From assembly GCA_905221605.1 (NCBI GenBank), contig CAJNDS010002697.1:82001-146000 (forward strand): a stretch of 64,000 nt of DNA, in the 5' to 3' direction. Source of the stretch: Symbiodinium natans (taxonomy: Eukaryota > Sar > Dinophyceae > Suessiales > Symbiodiniaceae). The translations under genes and the position numbers were made by a program. The notes below the pieces were generated by a model. The model saw nothing but the letters and a program-made list of their open reading frames with translations, was not told the origin of the DNA and ran no database searches. Shown here piece after piece: positions 1-9,329 of the stretch; the stretch's first letter is position 1; every line of letters starts with the position of its first letter.

Positions 1-676
1 AAACAATAGCATTTTGCTCAATCAAGCTGCGACACCTTGCTGCTGGTGCCACGCTACGACGCACAGGCCAACATTACATTTACAACATTGCATGCTAGTG
101 TTGAACGCGGCCCTGCTGCATTGTACGTCTGCTCATCTTTTGCTTAAGGATGGAATCCACACCGATGGACGAACTCAAGACAATGTAAGGCGAAATGCTG
201 CCGTCCTTGAGCAGCACCACATGCACTCCGGAGACCACATCGTCGAGTCAACAGGAAAGAGATCGGCATCTTCGACACACCAGCAAAGCCACAAAGAACA
301 GGGCCGGAAGAGTACAAAAGGGGCGTGGAAGGGGACGCGGAGCACCGCACCCGAAAACGTCTCTCTTTCAGAAGACCTCAAGCCTCATGGACGACACATA
401 TCACCTGGAGAAGGACATGGTCAAGGAGCTGGTTCGCCTCTCTGAGGCACGAGCAAACAGTTGATGCGATTGGGCCAAGACACTGTTTTACTGTTCACGT
501 TCCAGAAGAGACCAGGCGAGAAGGAAAACATTCTGCCCGCTGGAAACAGAAAATGGAGAGCTCCTCAACCGCGTTAACAAGGTCACTACCACGGAGGCGT
601 TCAAAGCAGTGGTGGTTCGGAAGCAATGGCTAACACCGGAGGAACACTGGAACTTCCTACGCTGGAATGCCGAGAC
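1..676 (+). pseudogene. 5' part of a degenerate LINE-type polyprotein
   Basis: No single frame stays open, but pieces in successive frames look like one eroded ORF: a basic G/R/K-rich stretch near 285-350 (KGRGRGRGAPHP), a helical piece near 385-440 (MDDTYHLEKDMVKELVRL), then LMRLGQDTVLLFTFQKR near 460-515 in another frame, and WLTPEEHWNFLRWNAE near 627-675. The last piece runs straight into GAGCAGCTGGACAAG, and the same sequence resumes at 6028, so this segment and 6028-8938 were contiguous before an insertion. From memory, dinoflagellate retroelement ORFs contain a similar order of basic region, LRxE-type helix and W-rich segment; a protein search is needed to confirm. The element continues beyond the left edge of the window. 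Confidence 0.6.
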
Positions 677-693
677 GGAGCAGCTGGACAAGA
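677..693 (+). repeat. Left copy of 17-bp target-site duplication
   Basis: GGAGCAGCTGGACAAGA here is identical to 6028-6044. The left copy abuts the spliced-leader relic and the right copy follows a run of ten A. That is the geometry of target-primed retroposition. Confidence 0.9.
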
Positions 694-714
694 ACCGTAG
701 CCTTTTAGCTCAAG
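694..714 (+). other. Relict dinoflagellate spliced leader (first copy)
   Basis: The 21 nt start ACCGTAGCC and end AGCTCAAG. Compared with the 22-nt dinoflagellate leader (starts CCGTAGCC after a variable base, ends TTTTGGCTCAAG), it lacks one A after CCGTAGCC and has one G-to-A change. It sits at the exact 5' edge of the insert. Confidence 0.88.
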
Positions 715-728
715 CCCTTTGGCTCAAG
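715..728 (+). other. Second, truncated relict spliced leader
   Basis: CCCTTTGGCTCAAG matches the 3' two-thirds of the leader (CCATTTTGGCTCAAG) with one missing and one changed base, directly behind the first relic. Tandem relics are expected when an already retroposed gene is transcribed, trans-spliced again and retroposed again. Confidence 0.75.
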
Positions 729-794
729 GCAAGGCCGCGTTTGCTGAGGTGGTTAAGCCACCAGTGAAGCCGTAGGAAGGAGAGGCCCAAGTGC

Positions 795-900
795 TGCCAG
801 TCAGTGCAAGCGTGCCGGACTAGCTATGGTAGTGTTAAAATGTCCTTTCCTTTCTTGCATCCACTGCTAGTTGCAGTGCGCAGCATAGGGCGGAGGCCTT
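795..900 (+). repeat. Direct repeat copy 1 inside the cDNA insert
   Basis: Shares GTGCAAGCGTGCCGG, a TAGTGTTAAA block and GCATAGGGCGGAGGCC with 3209-3515. The second copy has about 190 extra bases in its middle. This suggests a partial duplication within the source transcript. Confidence 0.6.
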
Positions 901-1153
901 ATTGTGGGAGGCCATTGCTAAAGGTTTGACCTTGCTTGGAACCCTACTCGTAGTCAGCGGCCCCCTCTGAGACAGCTCGGAGGCGTAGGAGTGCTTGGTT
1001 CTGTGTTTGCTTTGTAGCTGGGGCTCCTTAGCATTGCGCAGTTCCTTGTAAGCGCACGCTTGCAAGAAGAATCCATTGCTTGCTTTGGATTTCAGCTTTG
1101 TCAACACCGCAAGCTTGGTTTGCCTTTTAGTCTTTGTCTGTGCACACTGTCTG

Positions 1154-1318
1154 TTGGGTACGCCCGCTCCCAACCTTCTAAAGTGACGTCAACTGTGCTC
1201 TCAGTTGTTCTGTCACTCAGTTAAGTTGGTTTGAGAACGCCCGTTCTCTGTTGCCAACTAATTTAAATGTTTTCTACCGAGTTGTTTAGTTTAATATCTG
1301 TTGGGAACGCCCGTTTCC
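1154..1318 (+). repeat. Three similar small hairpins sharing the loop GCCC
   Basis: Palindromes at 1154-1173 (TTGGG stem), 1233-1248 (GAGAAC gccc GTTCTC, perfect 6-bp stem) and 1303-1318 (GGGAAC gccc GTTTCC, with G-T pairing) are spaced 70-80 nt apart. All keep ACGCCCG at the apex while the stem sequence changes with its partner. Confidence 0.6.
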
Positions 1319-1854
1319 TTCCGCAAGCACGGTATTTTGAGTTTCTTGCGCATATGTGCAGTACGGATAGCTTCGGCGTAAGGTATCTGCATTATGTCGC
1401 AAGTGCGAATTCATTTTCACCAAACCTTTTAACTTTGCGGTGCATGTGAAGATAGGAGCATGTTTTTGCCGCAGTCTGAGATCAATGTTTGCTGTTGAAC
1501 GCCGCGCATCATTCTCGATTGGCCCAAACTGCACTCGTCAGGCCCACCCGGCCGAGAGCACTACATGTTGCTGGTGTTGATTTTGCCGTCGTGGACGGGG
1601 AAGGTGGGTGTCTGTCTGTTTGTGCGCTTCCCTTGGTTAGTAAGAGCGAGAACGCCAAGGAAGTGCTTTGCGCATTGCACTGGCCTTTGTCTGCTAGTAA
1701 GAGCGTGAACGCAGCAAAGGTTAGGCCTTCGCATAATTGCCCCATTACTGAGTATGCCTGCCTCTCCCACCCGTGCAGCGTGTCAACTCTTTGCAACAGT
1801 GAAGTGCGCTCAGTACAAGTGCCATGCCCCCCAGCTAGTACGGGCCTTGCCGCC

Positions 1855-2400
1855 AGGTGCCCGCATATGCACAGGCTCGAGGTGCCCAGGCCCGTCCGGG
1901 TCAGGCGTGGCTGTAGGTGCCCGCGCATGCACAGGCTCCAGGTGCACAGGCCCTTCCGGGTCAGGCGTGCTTGCAGGTGCCAGCAAATGCACAGGCTCAA
2001 AGTGCACAGGCCCTTCCGGGTCAGGCGTGCTTGCAGGTGCCCGCGCAGGCTCAAGGTGCACAGGCCCCGCCGGGTCAGGCGTGCTTGCAAGTGCCTGCAA
2101 ATGCACAGGCTCAAGGTGCACAGGCCCTACCGGGTCAAGCGTGCTTGCAGGTGCCCGCATATGCACAGGTTCAAGATGCACAGGCCCTTACAGGTGCCAG
2201 CAAAGGCACAGGCTCAAGGTGCACAGGCCCTTCCGGGTCAGGCGTGCTCGCAGGTGCCCGCACATGTGCAGGCTCAAGGTGCACAGGCCCTTCCGGGTCA
2301 GACGTGCTTACAGGTGCCAGTAAGGCACAGGCTCCAGGTGCACAGGCCCTTCCGGCTCAGGCGTGCTCGCAGGTGCCCACACACTCATCAAAGGTGCACA
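1855..2400 (+). repeat. 60-nt minisatellite, about nine copies
   Basis: The unit is roughly GTGCCCGCAAATGCACAGGC, then TCAAGGTGCACAGGCC, then CTTCCGGGTCAGGCGTGC. The period is exactly 60 for the first copies and later shortened by 6-nt deletions. One frame gives 20-residue repeats rich in A, Q, P and G (QALPGQACLQVPA), but all three forward frames and one reverse frame are open, so coding is unproven. Confidence 0.8.
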
Positions 2401-2507
2401 GGCCCAGGTCAGGCGTGCCCGTGGGCACCCGCAAATGTAGCAGATGCCACAGGTCCTCAGTTCTTTGTTGCAGCACATACCACCGTGGGTTTTGTTTTGG
2501 TTAGTTT

Positions 2508-2850
2508 TGTCAGGCGTCCCAGGCTCAGCAGATGCCGCAGGTCCGGTCTGTGGGATCAGTTCCTATAGCAGCACAGACCGTCGTTGGTCTTGTGCCAGGC
2601 GTCCCAGGTTCAGCAGATGCCGCAGGTTCTCATCAGGTCAGGTCCCTATTGCAGCACAAGCCACTGTGGGTCTTGTGCCAGGCGTCCCAGGTCCAGCAAA
2701 TGCCACAGGTCCTCAGGTCCTTATTGCAGCATGGACCACAGTGGGTCTATTGCCAGACGTCCCAGGTTCAACAGAGTGCAGCACAAACCCCGTGGGTCTT
2801 GTGCCGGGCGTTCCAGGTTCAGTATATGTCACCGGTTCTCAGGTCCCTAT
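2508..2850 (+). repeat. Second minisatellite, about 65-75 nt period
   Basis: Repeats the pattern CAGGCGTCCCAGGTTCAGCA, GATGCCGCAGGTC and a CCTATTGCAGCACA block about five times with drift in length. One frame reads GLVPGVPGSADAAG repeatedly, but the frame shifts between copies. Confidence 0.65.
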
Positions 2851-3208
2851 GTAGTCCAAATCACCGGGCACTTGTGCCTGGCGGCCCAAGCCCCAGGTGT
2901 GTACTGTGGAGGTTGGGATGCACCCGGGCAGTTCCCCTCTTGCGGAGCGGTGAAGGAATAAAAAGAGTTGCAGAACCAAAAGCAGGTTGGCCTGCAACAA
3001 AAAAAAAACCAGGTGAGGAGTCATGAGTTGTGATGATGGCCATGACAAGTGTACTCTCATTAGGTAAATCAACCGGCACGAAGGGGGCCCTTTGTGCATA
3101 TGGTTCTTTCATCAGGGTTATTCTGGCCCCCGTTGTACGGAGTACCGGAATTGCCAAGAGGGGGGGGGGGAATCCCAAAACCTGCAGTCACGCTGGGGGG
3201 CCCAAATC

Positions 3209-3515
3209 CTTGCCAGTTGGTGCAAGCGTGCCGGGCTAGCTGAGGTGTAGTGTTAAATATCCTTTAGTAGCATTCCCATCTACTCAAAATGCTTCCTCAC
3301 ATCTACTTGCCAATCATGCGCCTAGCGCTGCGGGGCTCCGCGAAGGCGTCTTGTTGATGAGCCTGGCGGGCTCGTCTGTGTGCAGCTCTGTGCGTGGTGG
3401 CAGTAGTTGGGTGTGTAGGTCTTCGCATTTAGGGTTTAGGTTTGCTGCTTAGGTTTCTGGTCTGCCCCTCATTCTTGTGACAGTGCTAGTCGCAGCATAG
3501 GGCGGAGGCCGTGTC
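3209..3515 (+). repeat. Direct repeat copy 2 inside the cDNA insert
   Basis: Diverged partner of 795-900, with the extra middle segment. Confidence 0.55.
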
Positions 3516-3701
3516 AGTACTTACCCGGAAAGCACGAACCTGAAGCCTTTGGGCCTACGAGACCTGGGAGCAGCACGCAGATAAATCGCAAACCTAAAGT
3601 CTATGGGCTCTCCGGACCAGGGAGCAGCAGGAAGAGAGATCTCGAGCCTGAAGCTTATTGACCTGCGGGACCTGCGAGCAAGGCGGAGAGATATCACAAG
3701 G

Positions 3702-5050
3702 CCAAGCAATGGACGCCGCATCTATTGACAGGCATCTTGAGCACCTTGCCTGCAGTTTCACTGCCCGGCCAGGAGGGCGCCCGCCCTCCTGCGCTGTGGC
3801 AAGCAGAAGCAGTGGGTAGACCTCTCAAACTGATGCCGCAAGGTTTTCAGAAGGCCCAGAAATGATTAGGCCTCTCAAACTGCTGCCCCAACAGTTGCCT
3901 GAAGGCCCAGAAGTGATTAGGCTTCTCAAACTGCTGCCTCAACCTTTCCTGGAGGGCTCAGAGTGACTAGGCCTCTCAAATTGCTGCCTAAACTTCTCCG
4001 GAAGGCCCAGCAGTAAGTAGGCCTCTCAAGCTGCTGCCTAAAACTTCTCCAGAAGGCCCAGAAGTGATTAAGCCCCGCAAACTGCCCATTCTGTGACAGG
4101 TTTGCAGTCGCAAAAATCGGCCGCTGCGCGGGGCAGTTGAGGGACCACAGTATCTTTAAGTTTCTGGATGCCAAGCAATGGACGCCGCATCTATTGACAG
4201 GCATCTTGGGCACTTTGCCTGCAGTTTCACTGCCCGGCCAGGAGGGCGCCCGCCCTCCTGCGCTGTGGCAAGCAGAAGCAGTGGGTAGACTTCTCAAACT
4301 GATGCCTCAAGGTTTTCAGAAGGCCCAGAAATGATTAGGCCTCTCAAACTGCTGTCCCAACAGTTGCCGGAAGGCCCAGAAGTGATTAGGCTTCTCAAAC
4401 TGCTGCCTCAACCTTTCCTGGAGGGTTCAGAGTGATTAGGCCTCTCAAACTGCTGCCTAAACTTCTCCGGAAGGCCCAGCAGTAAGTAGGCCTCTCAAAC
4501 TGCTGCCTAAAACTTCTCCAGAAGGCCCAGAAGTGATTAAGCCCCGCAAACTGCCCATTCTGTGACAGGTTTGCAGTCGCAAAAATCGGCCGCTGCGCGG
4601 GGCAGTTGAGGGACCACAGTATCTGTTTCTGGATGCCAAGCAATGGACGCCGCATCTATTGACAGGCATCTTGGGCACCTTGCCTGCAGTCTCACTGCCC
4701 GGCCAGGAGGGCGCCCGCCCTCCTGCGCTGTGGCACGCAAAAGCAGTGGTAGACCTCTCAAACTGATGCCTCAAGGTTTTCAGAGGCCCAGAAATGATTA
4801 GGCCTCTCAAACTGCTGTCCCAACAGTTGCCTGAAGGCCCAGAAGTGATTAGGCTTCTCAAACTGCTGCCTCAACCTTTCCTGGAGGGCTCAGAGTGATT
4901 AGGCCTCTCAAACTGCTGCCTAAACTTTTCCGGGAGGCCCAGCAGTAAGTAGGCCTCTCAAACTGCTGCCTAAAACTTCTCCAGAAGGCCCAGAAGTGAT
5001 TAAGCCCTGCAAACGGCTGCTGGAACTTTCGCCAGAAGGCCCAGAAGGGA
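3702..5050 (+). repeat. About three tandem copies of a 467-bp unit with nested ~55-nt repeats
   Basis: Units begin CCAAGCAATGGACGCCGCAT at 3702, 4171 and 4636, so the periods are 469 and 465. Inside each unit a 53-58-nt subunit (AGGCCTCTCAAACTGCTGCC ... GAAGGCCCAGAAGTGATT) repeats five to six times. The reverse-strand ORFs of 80-134 aa here are translations of these subunits. Confidence 0.8.
4112..4134 (+). repeat. 23-nt motif, copy 1 of 4
   Basis: Begins AAAAATCGGCCG and ends GCGCGGGGC. Exact copies lie at 4581-4603, 5170-5192 and 5373-5395. The last two are outside the 467-bp tandem, with unrelated downstream sequence but a TCTCA or GTCGCA context upstream. Confidence 0.75.
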
Positions 5051-6017
5051 TGTGAGGAACTGCTGCTTCGACCTATTCCAGCAGGTCCAGAAGTGACTAG
5101 GCCTAGCACTTAGCTGTGGGTCCCGCATCAGGTGTAGTCACGGGGTAAACCTGGCTTGAAGTGCTCTCAAAAAATCGGCCGCTGCGCGGGGCTCCGAGTT
5201 CTAAGGCCCCTTGACTCTCACACTTGACGCGCGGTTGGCTGCAGACCGTTAAGCAACCTTGTGGGCCTTAAACTGCACCAGGCTAAGCACGCCAAGCCGA
5301 TAGGCTCCCGGTACCTGGGAAGCACACTACCCAAGTACCAGCCAGCAGCCTTTGGGGCTCTTGCGCCGTCTCAAAAATCGGCCGCTGCGCGGGGCTGTAA
5401 GAATATGGCCTCTTGCAAGCTGCGCTCCAGGCCTGCCCTATGGCCATAGCTACGTGAGGACGCCCAGACTCACACAGCGCAGACGGCAGCATAGTGTAGC
5501 CACACTAGCCCCTTGTCTGCCCCCGCTCGTCGGGGGGGAAGGGGGCGCCTCTTCTGGCACTCTGTGTGCATTGTGCTTAGAATGCTGCAACTTTCTTGCC
5601 AATCTACAATGGAGTCCTGAGTGCTATTGCTACGGCCCTGGCGCTTGTGTGGGGACTGTCTCTACGGACGCGTTGAGCAGTTTAGGTGACGGAGGTTCCT
5701 TGCCTTACGGCCTACCCATACTTTCGCTTAATGTCTGTACCAGACGTGGCGCAGCATTGCTTTGGGTGACGGGCTGCTGAGTGATTGGTGCCGGTAGGTT
5801 CTTGTTTGCATTGGTCTCACCATGCTGGCCTTGCGTAAAGTTGTCTTGCATTAAGGGCCTCTGCGCTTGCAGTTGCTTCTTTGTTGTCTCGACTTCTTTT
5901 TCACTCGCTGGCTTGTACAGTTTGGCTCTCAAAGTAGATGTCCTTGTCTCGCACCGAGTTTCGAGCCCCACAAGAACGGCCTACTGTGCTACTGATGTAG
6001 TAAAGAGGCGCCAGTCC

Positions 6018-6027
6018 AAAAAAAAAA
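6018..6027 (+). other. Poly(A) tail of the retroposed cDNA
   Basis: Ten A immediately before the right target duplication. No upstream AATAAA is seen, as expected for dinoflagellates. Confidence 0.8.
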
Positions 6028-6044
6028 GGAGCAGCTGGACAAGA
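6028..6044 (+). repeat. Right copy of 17-bp target-site duplication
   Basis: Identical to 677-693. The LINE frame resumes across it as EQLDKIEGQGITQELEKLIE. Confidence 0.9.
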
Positions 6045-6340
6045 TCGAGGGACAGGGCATCACGCAGGAGTTGGAAAAGTTGATCGAAACCATCCAACAG
6101 AGTTGCATGCTGCCTGGAGCCCTCTACAGATTTCAGGCAACCAGAAGGCTGGCAGCGGAACTAGCGGGACACCAACTAACCTTCGTAGCGGAGGTGGGCT
6201 GCGGCAGCCAGGGGCGCAGACACTGTACCAGTCTCTTGCCAGGATCCAAGGGGTAGCGGCATTGCAGCTAGTGGGTCTACGAGTTCATCACCCGCAACTC
6301 CAGATGTCGTGAATCGAGCACACTCTTTGGACGAGCTTCA
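6029..6340 (+). pseudogene. LINE polyprotein, segment after the insertion
   Basis: In the frame of GAG CAG CTG the sequence reads EQLDKIEGQGITQELEKLIE and ALYRFQATRRLAAELAGHQL. It shifts frame near 6190-6200 and continues as AQTLYQSLARIQGVAALQLV. This kind of segment precedes the protease-like domain in dinoflagellate LINE ORFs as I remember them; confirm by protein search. A frameshift and the lack of a start make it nonfunctional. Confidence 0.55.
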
Positions 6341-6343
6341 GCA

Positions 6344-7010
6344 GCTTTTCAACGTATCCTGGCATCAAATAGCACATCACCATACATCGCCGGCATGCTT
6401 GCATGGCGCCACAAACTCTTGACATGGCCCCAACTACACCAACAAAACGATGCTCATGAATTCTGGATATATCTCCAGGATTTTGCCAGAGCGCCTGTCT
6501 TCGAAGGAGTTTGGAAGGCGAGGACTGCAATTGAGGGCCCCGGAAGATACATCCAAGAGCTTCAGGGCACGCTTTCTGCTACTGTTCCATTGCCACGAAG
6601 AACAACGGACCTGGATTCCTGTCTTGCAGCTTGGTGTAGACAGCCTTTCACATGCCCTGGTGCAGGCGCCTCTTTGGTTATGCATACACTTGCCGAGATA
6701 TGTTGAGCAGGCCGGAAAGATTTGCAAAAACAGGGTCTGTGTTCGCATTGATCCAGGGAACATCACATATGTACCTGTATTTTGCAGAGATGGTACCACG
6801 GTGCAATGGATGCCGTACCGAATCCTTGCAGGTATCACTTATGCAGGGCGCGACACCAAATGTGGTCACTACCGGGCCTTCTTAAGTGATGCGCCGCTGA
6901 GCACCAACACCTGGTTTACCGACGACGGCCAACCAGCAAAATGCTGCACTGATGACCTTCTGCACCACATTCACCACGAATGCTACATGTGTTTCCTTAC
7001 ACGCATGTGA
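6344..7010 (+). pseudogene. Ubiquitin-specific-protease-like domain of the LINE (frameshifted)
   Basis: The first half (about 6358-6560) reads TSPYIAGMLAWRHKLLTW then LHQQNDAHEFWIYLQDF, resembling the QQDAHEFL box of C19 peptidases. After a frameshift near 6560-6640 the second half reads LWLCIHLPRYVE (like LxIHLKRF), then KCGHYRAFLSDA (His box GHYxAY) and WFTDDGQP (W..DD), and ends YMCFLTRM before a stop at 7008-7010. The order and spacing fit a USP fold. The catalytic Cys box (GNTCxxN) is not visible upstream. C19-family enzymes cleave ubiquitin conjugates; the role in a retroelement is unknown. It overlaps the RT ORF by 31 nt. Confidence 0.62.
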
Positions 7011-8938
7011 GGGTAATCATGCAGACAATGCCAGCATATGTGGTCGAGGGCACCTCCCACAACTGCAGGTACTTACATTTTCTTCCGCCGCAAATGAGCT
7101 CGCGGCGCACACCTGATCTGCTTTTTCACATACGGACCGGGTCAACTGCTCGTTTTTTGACCTGCTTGCATCTCGATGCAAGGTCTATCCCTCACCGAAC
7201 ATGTACATCAGAGGATTTTACTTCTCACCTGCCATCACGATTGGCCGCATGCTCTTGGCATGTGCTTTTCTGTACATTGTGTCGCGCTAGGCTTCCTTAC
7301 CCGAAGCTGCGTATGCAAATGCAAAATGCCTTCAAGGAAGCTGCTTCTCCGGACAGTTGGAAGATCGCCGACGTAATAATGATTTTCAAGGGCAAAAAGA
7401 AAGACCCCACTCTTCCTGAAAGTTATCGTCCCATCTTGTTGATCAACACCATCTATAAAATCTACGCTTCCATGATTCATTATCGTTTAAAAACGGCAAT
7501 TGATGACCGCATCTCCACAGTTCAATTCGGTTTTAGATCAGGCAGATCCACTTCAACCCCATTGTTCATTATCAGACGACTCATAGAACTTCACGAACGT
7601 CACCAAGAAACTTTTTACGCCCTTTTCCTTGACTGGGCGCAGGCCTTCGATTCCGTCACCCATGTCGCGATAGAAAATGCCTTGCTAAGAATCGGCGTTC
7701 ACCCGGCATTTACGGCAGCAATTCTCTCAATATACCAAGGTTGCCAATTTGCAGCAAAAGATTCGAACACCCGATCCTCCCGCAAACAATTTTCCAGAGG
7801 TATACGACAAGGCTGCCCACTTTCGCCTTATTTATTCATCATCACATTATCGGTGCTTTTCCAGGACACGTATGATACTTACAAAAGTGCTTTTGGCCCT
7901 CTCCCTACGGTACTTCAGTCTGACTCCCCCCTTTGTGACATAGAATATGCAGATGACACTGTCTTACTCTCGCGTACTCAACAGGCGCTTCACCGACTAC
8001 TACATACCTTACAGTCCCTCGCTTTCAGAAGAGGCGTGTCCTTAAATATTGAAAAATGCCATTTGCTTACCATCAACACCACACTTCCGATTTATCTAAT
8101 CAAAAACTACCAACTCCCATGTACTTGCGATTTTTGTGTTGAGGCTCGTTATCCTAAACCGGACCCTTCCTTAAAAATCGAGCCAACTGATCACGCCGAC
8201 TATCTCGGTGCGGTTCTAACCACTAACGCTTCTGCCACAAAGGATACCAACAAGCGATATGCCCAGGCATCGCAGGCGGCCAAGTCCTTGAAGGACTTCT
8301 TCCGCCACCCGTCAATCTCTGTTAATAGAAAACTATTGGTCCATAACCAACTAGTGCTTGCCATTCTTCTTTACGGCTCGGAGTCACAGATGTACTCCCA
8401 GGCTAACCTCACTAAGCTCAATAAGCTCCACTACCAAGTATCTCTTTTTTTTTCTAACCTCAAATCGTCGTACTACCATAAAATCCTATCACCTTCAGAC
8501 CAGCAATGTTCCAACGAATACATTGCCGGCCTCCTTTATGAACACGCCCCAGCTATTCTTTCCCCCTCGCAGCGTATCATCTCCGCCAGAATTTCTTATC
8601 TCGGACACATATTGCGACATGCCGACACCATAGAACACCAGACCGTTTTCCAATCAACCCATGCCTATCGCAGATTACATAGACGCAGAGTAGGGCACCC
8701 TAGATTACACTGGCCAGAAATCACCATGACACAAGCGTACCAACGTTACCAAGCTAGACAATCTCCAAATCCCGTCCCTAAACCGTATCACATAAATGAC
8801 CCCCTTTACCAGCGCCTTACCGCGTCGGATATCGCGCAAGCGCACTCACCAGTCTTCGGCAATACGGATCTTTGGCGAAACCTGCACCCCATTGCACAAA
8901 GTCGTAGGGAATGGCGTCACATAGATGTTTTTCGCTAA
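6980..8938 (+). CDS. LINE-type reverse transcriptase (652-aa open frame)
   Basis: Copies element RNA into DNA at the target site. The frame is uninterrupted. Fingers: ESYRPILLINTIYKIYASMI (residues ~148-170). Motif A: FLDWAQAFDSV with Asp218 and Asp224. Motif B: RQGCPLSP from residue 276. Motif C: EYADD with Tyr323, Asp325, Asp326. Motif D: LNIEKCHLL. The thumb/C-terminal part has AILLYGSES and ARISYLGHILRHAD, typical of non-LTR RTs. The first ~110 residues carry no recognisable endonuclease, so an endonuclease domain has probably been deleted or was never there. The first ATG overlaps the protease-like frame, and originally both were probably one polyprotein. The region 8939-9060 is 3' sequence with a GAGAGA run and no poly(A). 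Confidence 0.9.
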   Translation: MLHVFPYTHVRVIMQTMPAYVVEGTSHNCRYLHFLPPQMSSRRTPDLLFHIRTGSTARFLTCLHLDARSIPHRTCTSEDFTSHLPSRLAACSWHVLFCTLCRARLPYPKLRMQMQNAFKEAASPDSWKIADVIMIFKGKKKDPTLPESYRPILLINTIYKIYASMIHYRLKTAIDDRISTVQFGFRSGRSTSTPLFIIRRLIELHERHQETFYALFLDWAQAFDSVTHVAIENALLRIGVHPAFTAAILSIYQGCQFAAKDSNTRSSRKQFSRGIRQGCPLSPYLFIITLSVLFQDTYDTYKSAFGPLPTVLQSDSPLCDIEYADDTVLLSRTQQALHRLLHTLQSLAFRRGVSLNIEKCHLLTINTTLPIYLIKNYQLPCTCDFCVEARYPKPDPSLKIEPTDHADYLGAVLTTNASATKDTNKRYAQASQAAKSLKDFFRHPSISVNRKLLVHNQLVLAILLYGSESQMYSQANLTKLNKLHYQVSLFFSNLKSSYYHKILSPSDQQCSNEYIAGLLYEHAPAILSPSQRIISARISYLGHILRHADTIEHQTVFQSTHAYRRLHRRRVGHPRLHWPEITMTQAYQRYQARQSPNPVPKPYHINDPLYQRLTASDIAQAHSPVFGNTDLWRNLHPIAQSRREWRHIDVFR

Positions 8939-9099
8939 CCCCAGCTGAAAGGGCTGCGGACGAGTAGTCAGACCTTTGACTTGCTCAGCGCTGTCGAGAG
9001 AGAGAGAGGGTGAGTGCGTGAAACTCTGTAATACGTATAAAAGCAGACGAAGCCGAAATATACTTTATTTAGTATACATAAACACGTAAGTTTCGCTCC

Positions 9100-9300
9100 G
9101 GAACAAGATGAAACAAGATGAAACGCATTCAAATGCATTCAAAACGCATTCAACTTGAATACGCTTTTAATTCAAGATTCAAGATTCAAGATGCCCGGGC
9201 AAGTTCTCCCGGGCACCTTGAATCTCGAGTCTTGAGTCTAGAAGCGTATTCAAGTTGAAGAAGTTTTAAATGCGTTTTGAATCGGTTTCATCTTGTTTCC
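9100..9300. repeat. ~200-bp palindrome (fold-back/MITE-like element)
   Basis: Left arm starts GGAACAAGATGAAAC and runs through GCATTCAACTTGAATACGC and three TTCAAGA copies to GATGCCCGGG. The right arm mirrors it from CCCGGGCACCTTGAATC to GTTTCATCTTGTTTCC. The loop is only about 8 nt. Arms are about 90 nt with several mismatches. No ORF. Confidence 0.85.
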
Positions 9301-9329
9301 AGCCGTGCTTGTTCAACCTTCCTTGCGCG

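Larger units (their letters stand above)
694..6027 (+). mobile_element. Retroposed SL-tagged processed cDNA inserted in the LINE
   Basis: This 5,334-nt insert starts exactly at a dinoflagellate spliced-leader relic, ends in ten A, and is flanked by a 17-bp duplication. A trans-spliced, polyadenylated transcript was therefore copied and integrated, probably by LINE machinery. Re-entry of trans-spliced cDNAs into dinoflagellate genomes, leaving relict leaders, is established. The insert has no convincing long conserved protein. Its longest ORF (1489-2568) is low-complexity translation of a 60-nt minisatellite, and neighbouring frames are equally open. It may derive from a repeat-rich noncoding RNA or from another element. 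Two regions within it (795-900 and 3209-3515) are diverged copies of each other. Confidence 0.85.

Noticed and set aside
1489-2568. 359-aa ORF in the cDNA insert
   Set aside because: Over the 60-nt minisatellite other forward frames and a reverse frame are also open, so openness follows from the period being a multiple of three. No domain recognised.
3926-5109. Reverse-strand ORFs of 74-134 aa
   Set aside because: Products of the 467-bp tandem and its subunits; similar peptides recur with each copy.
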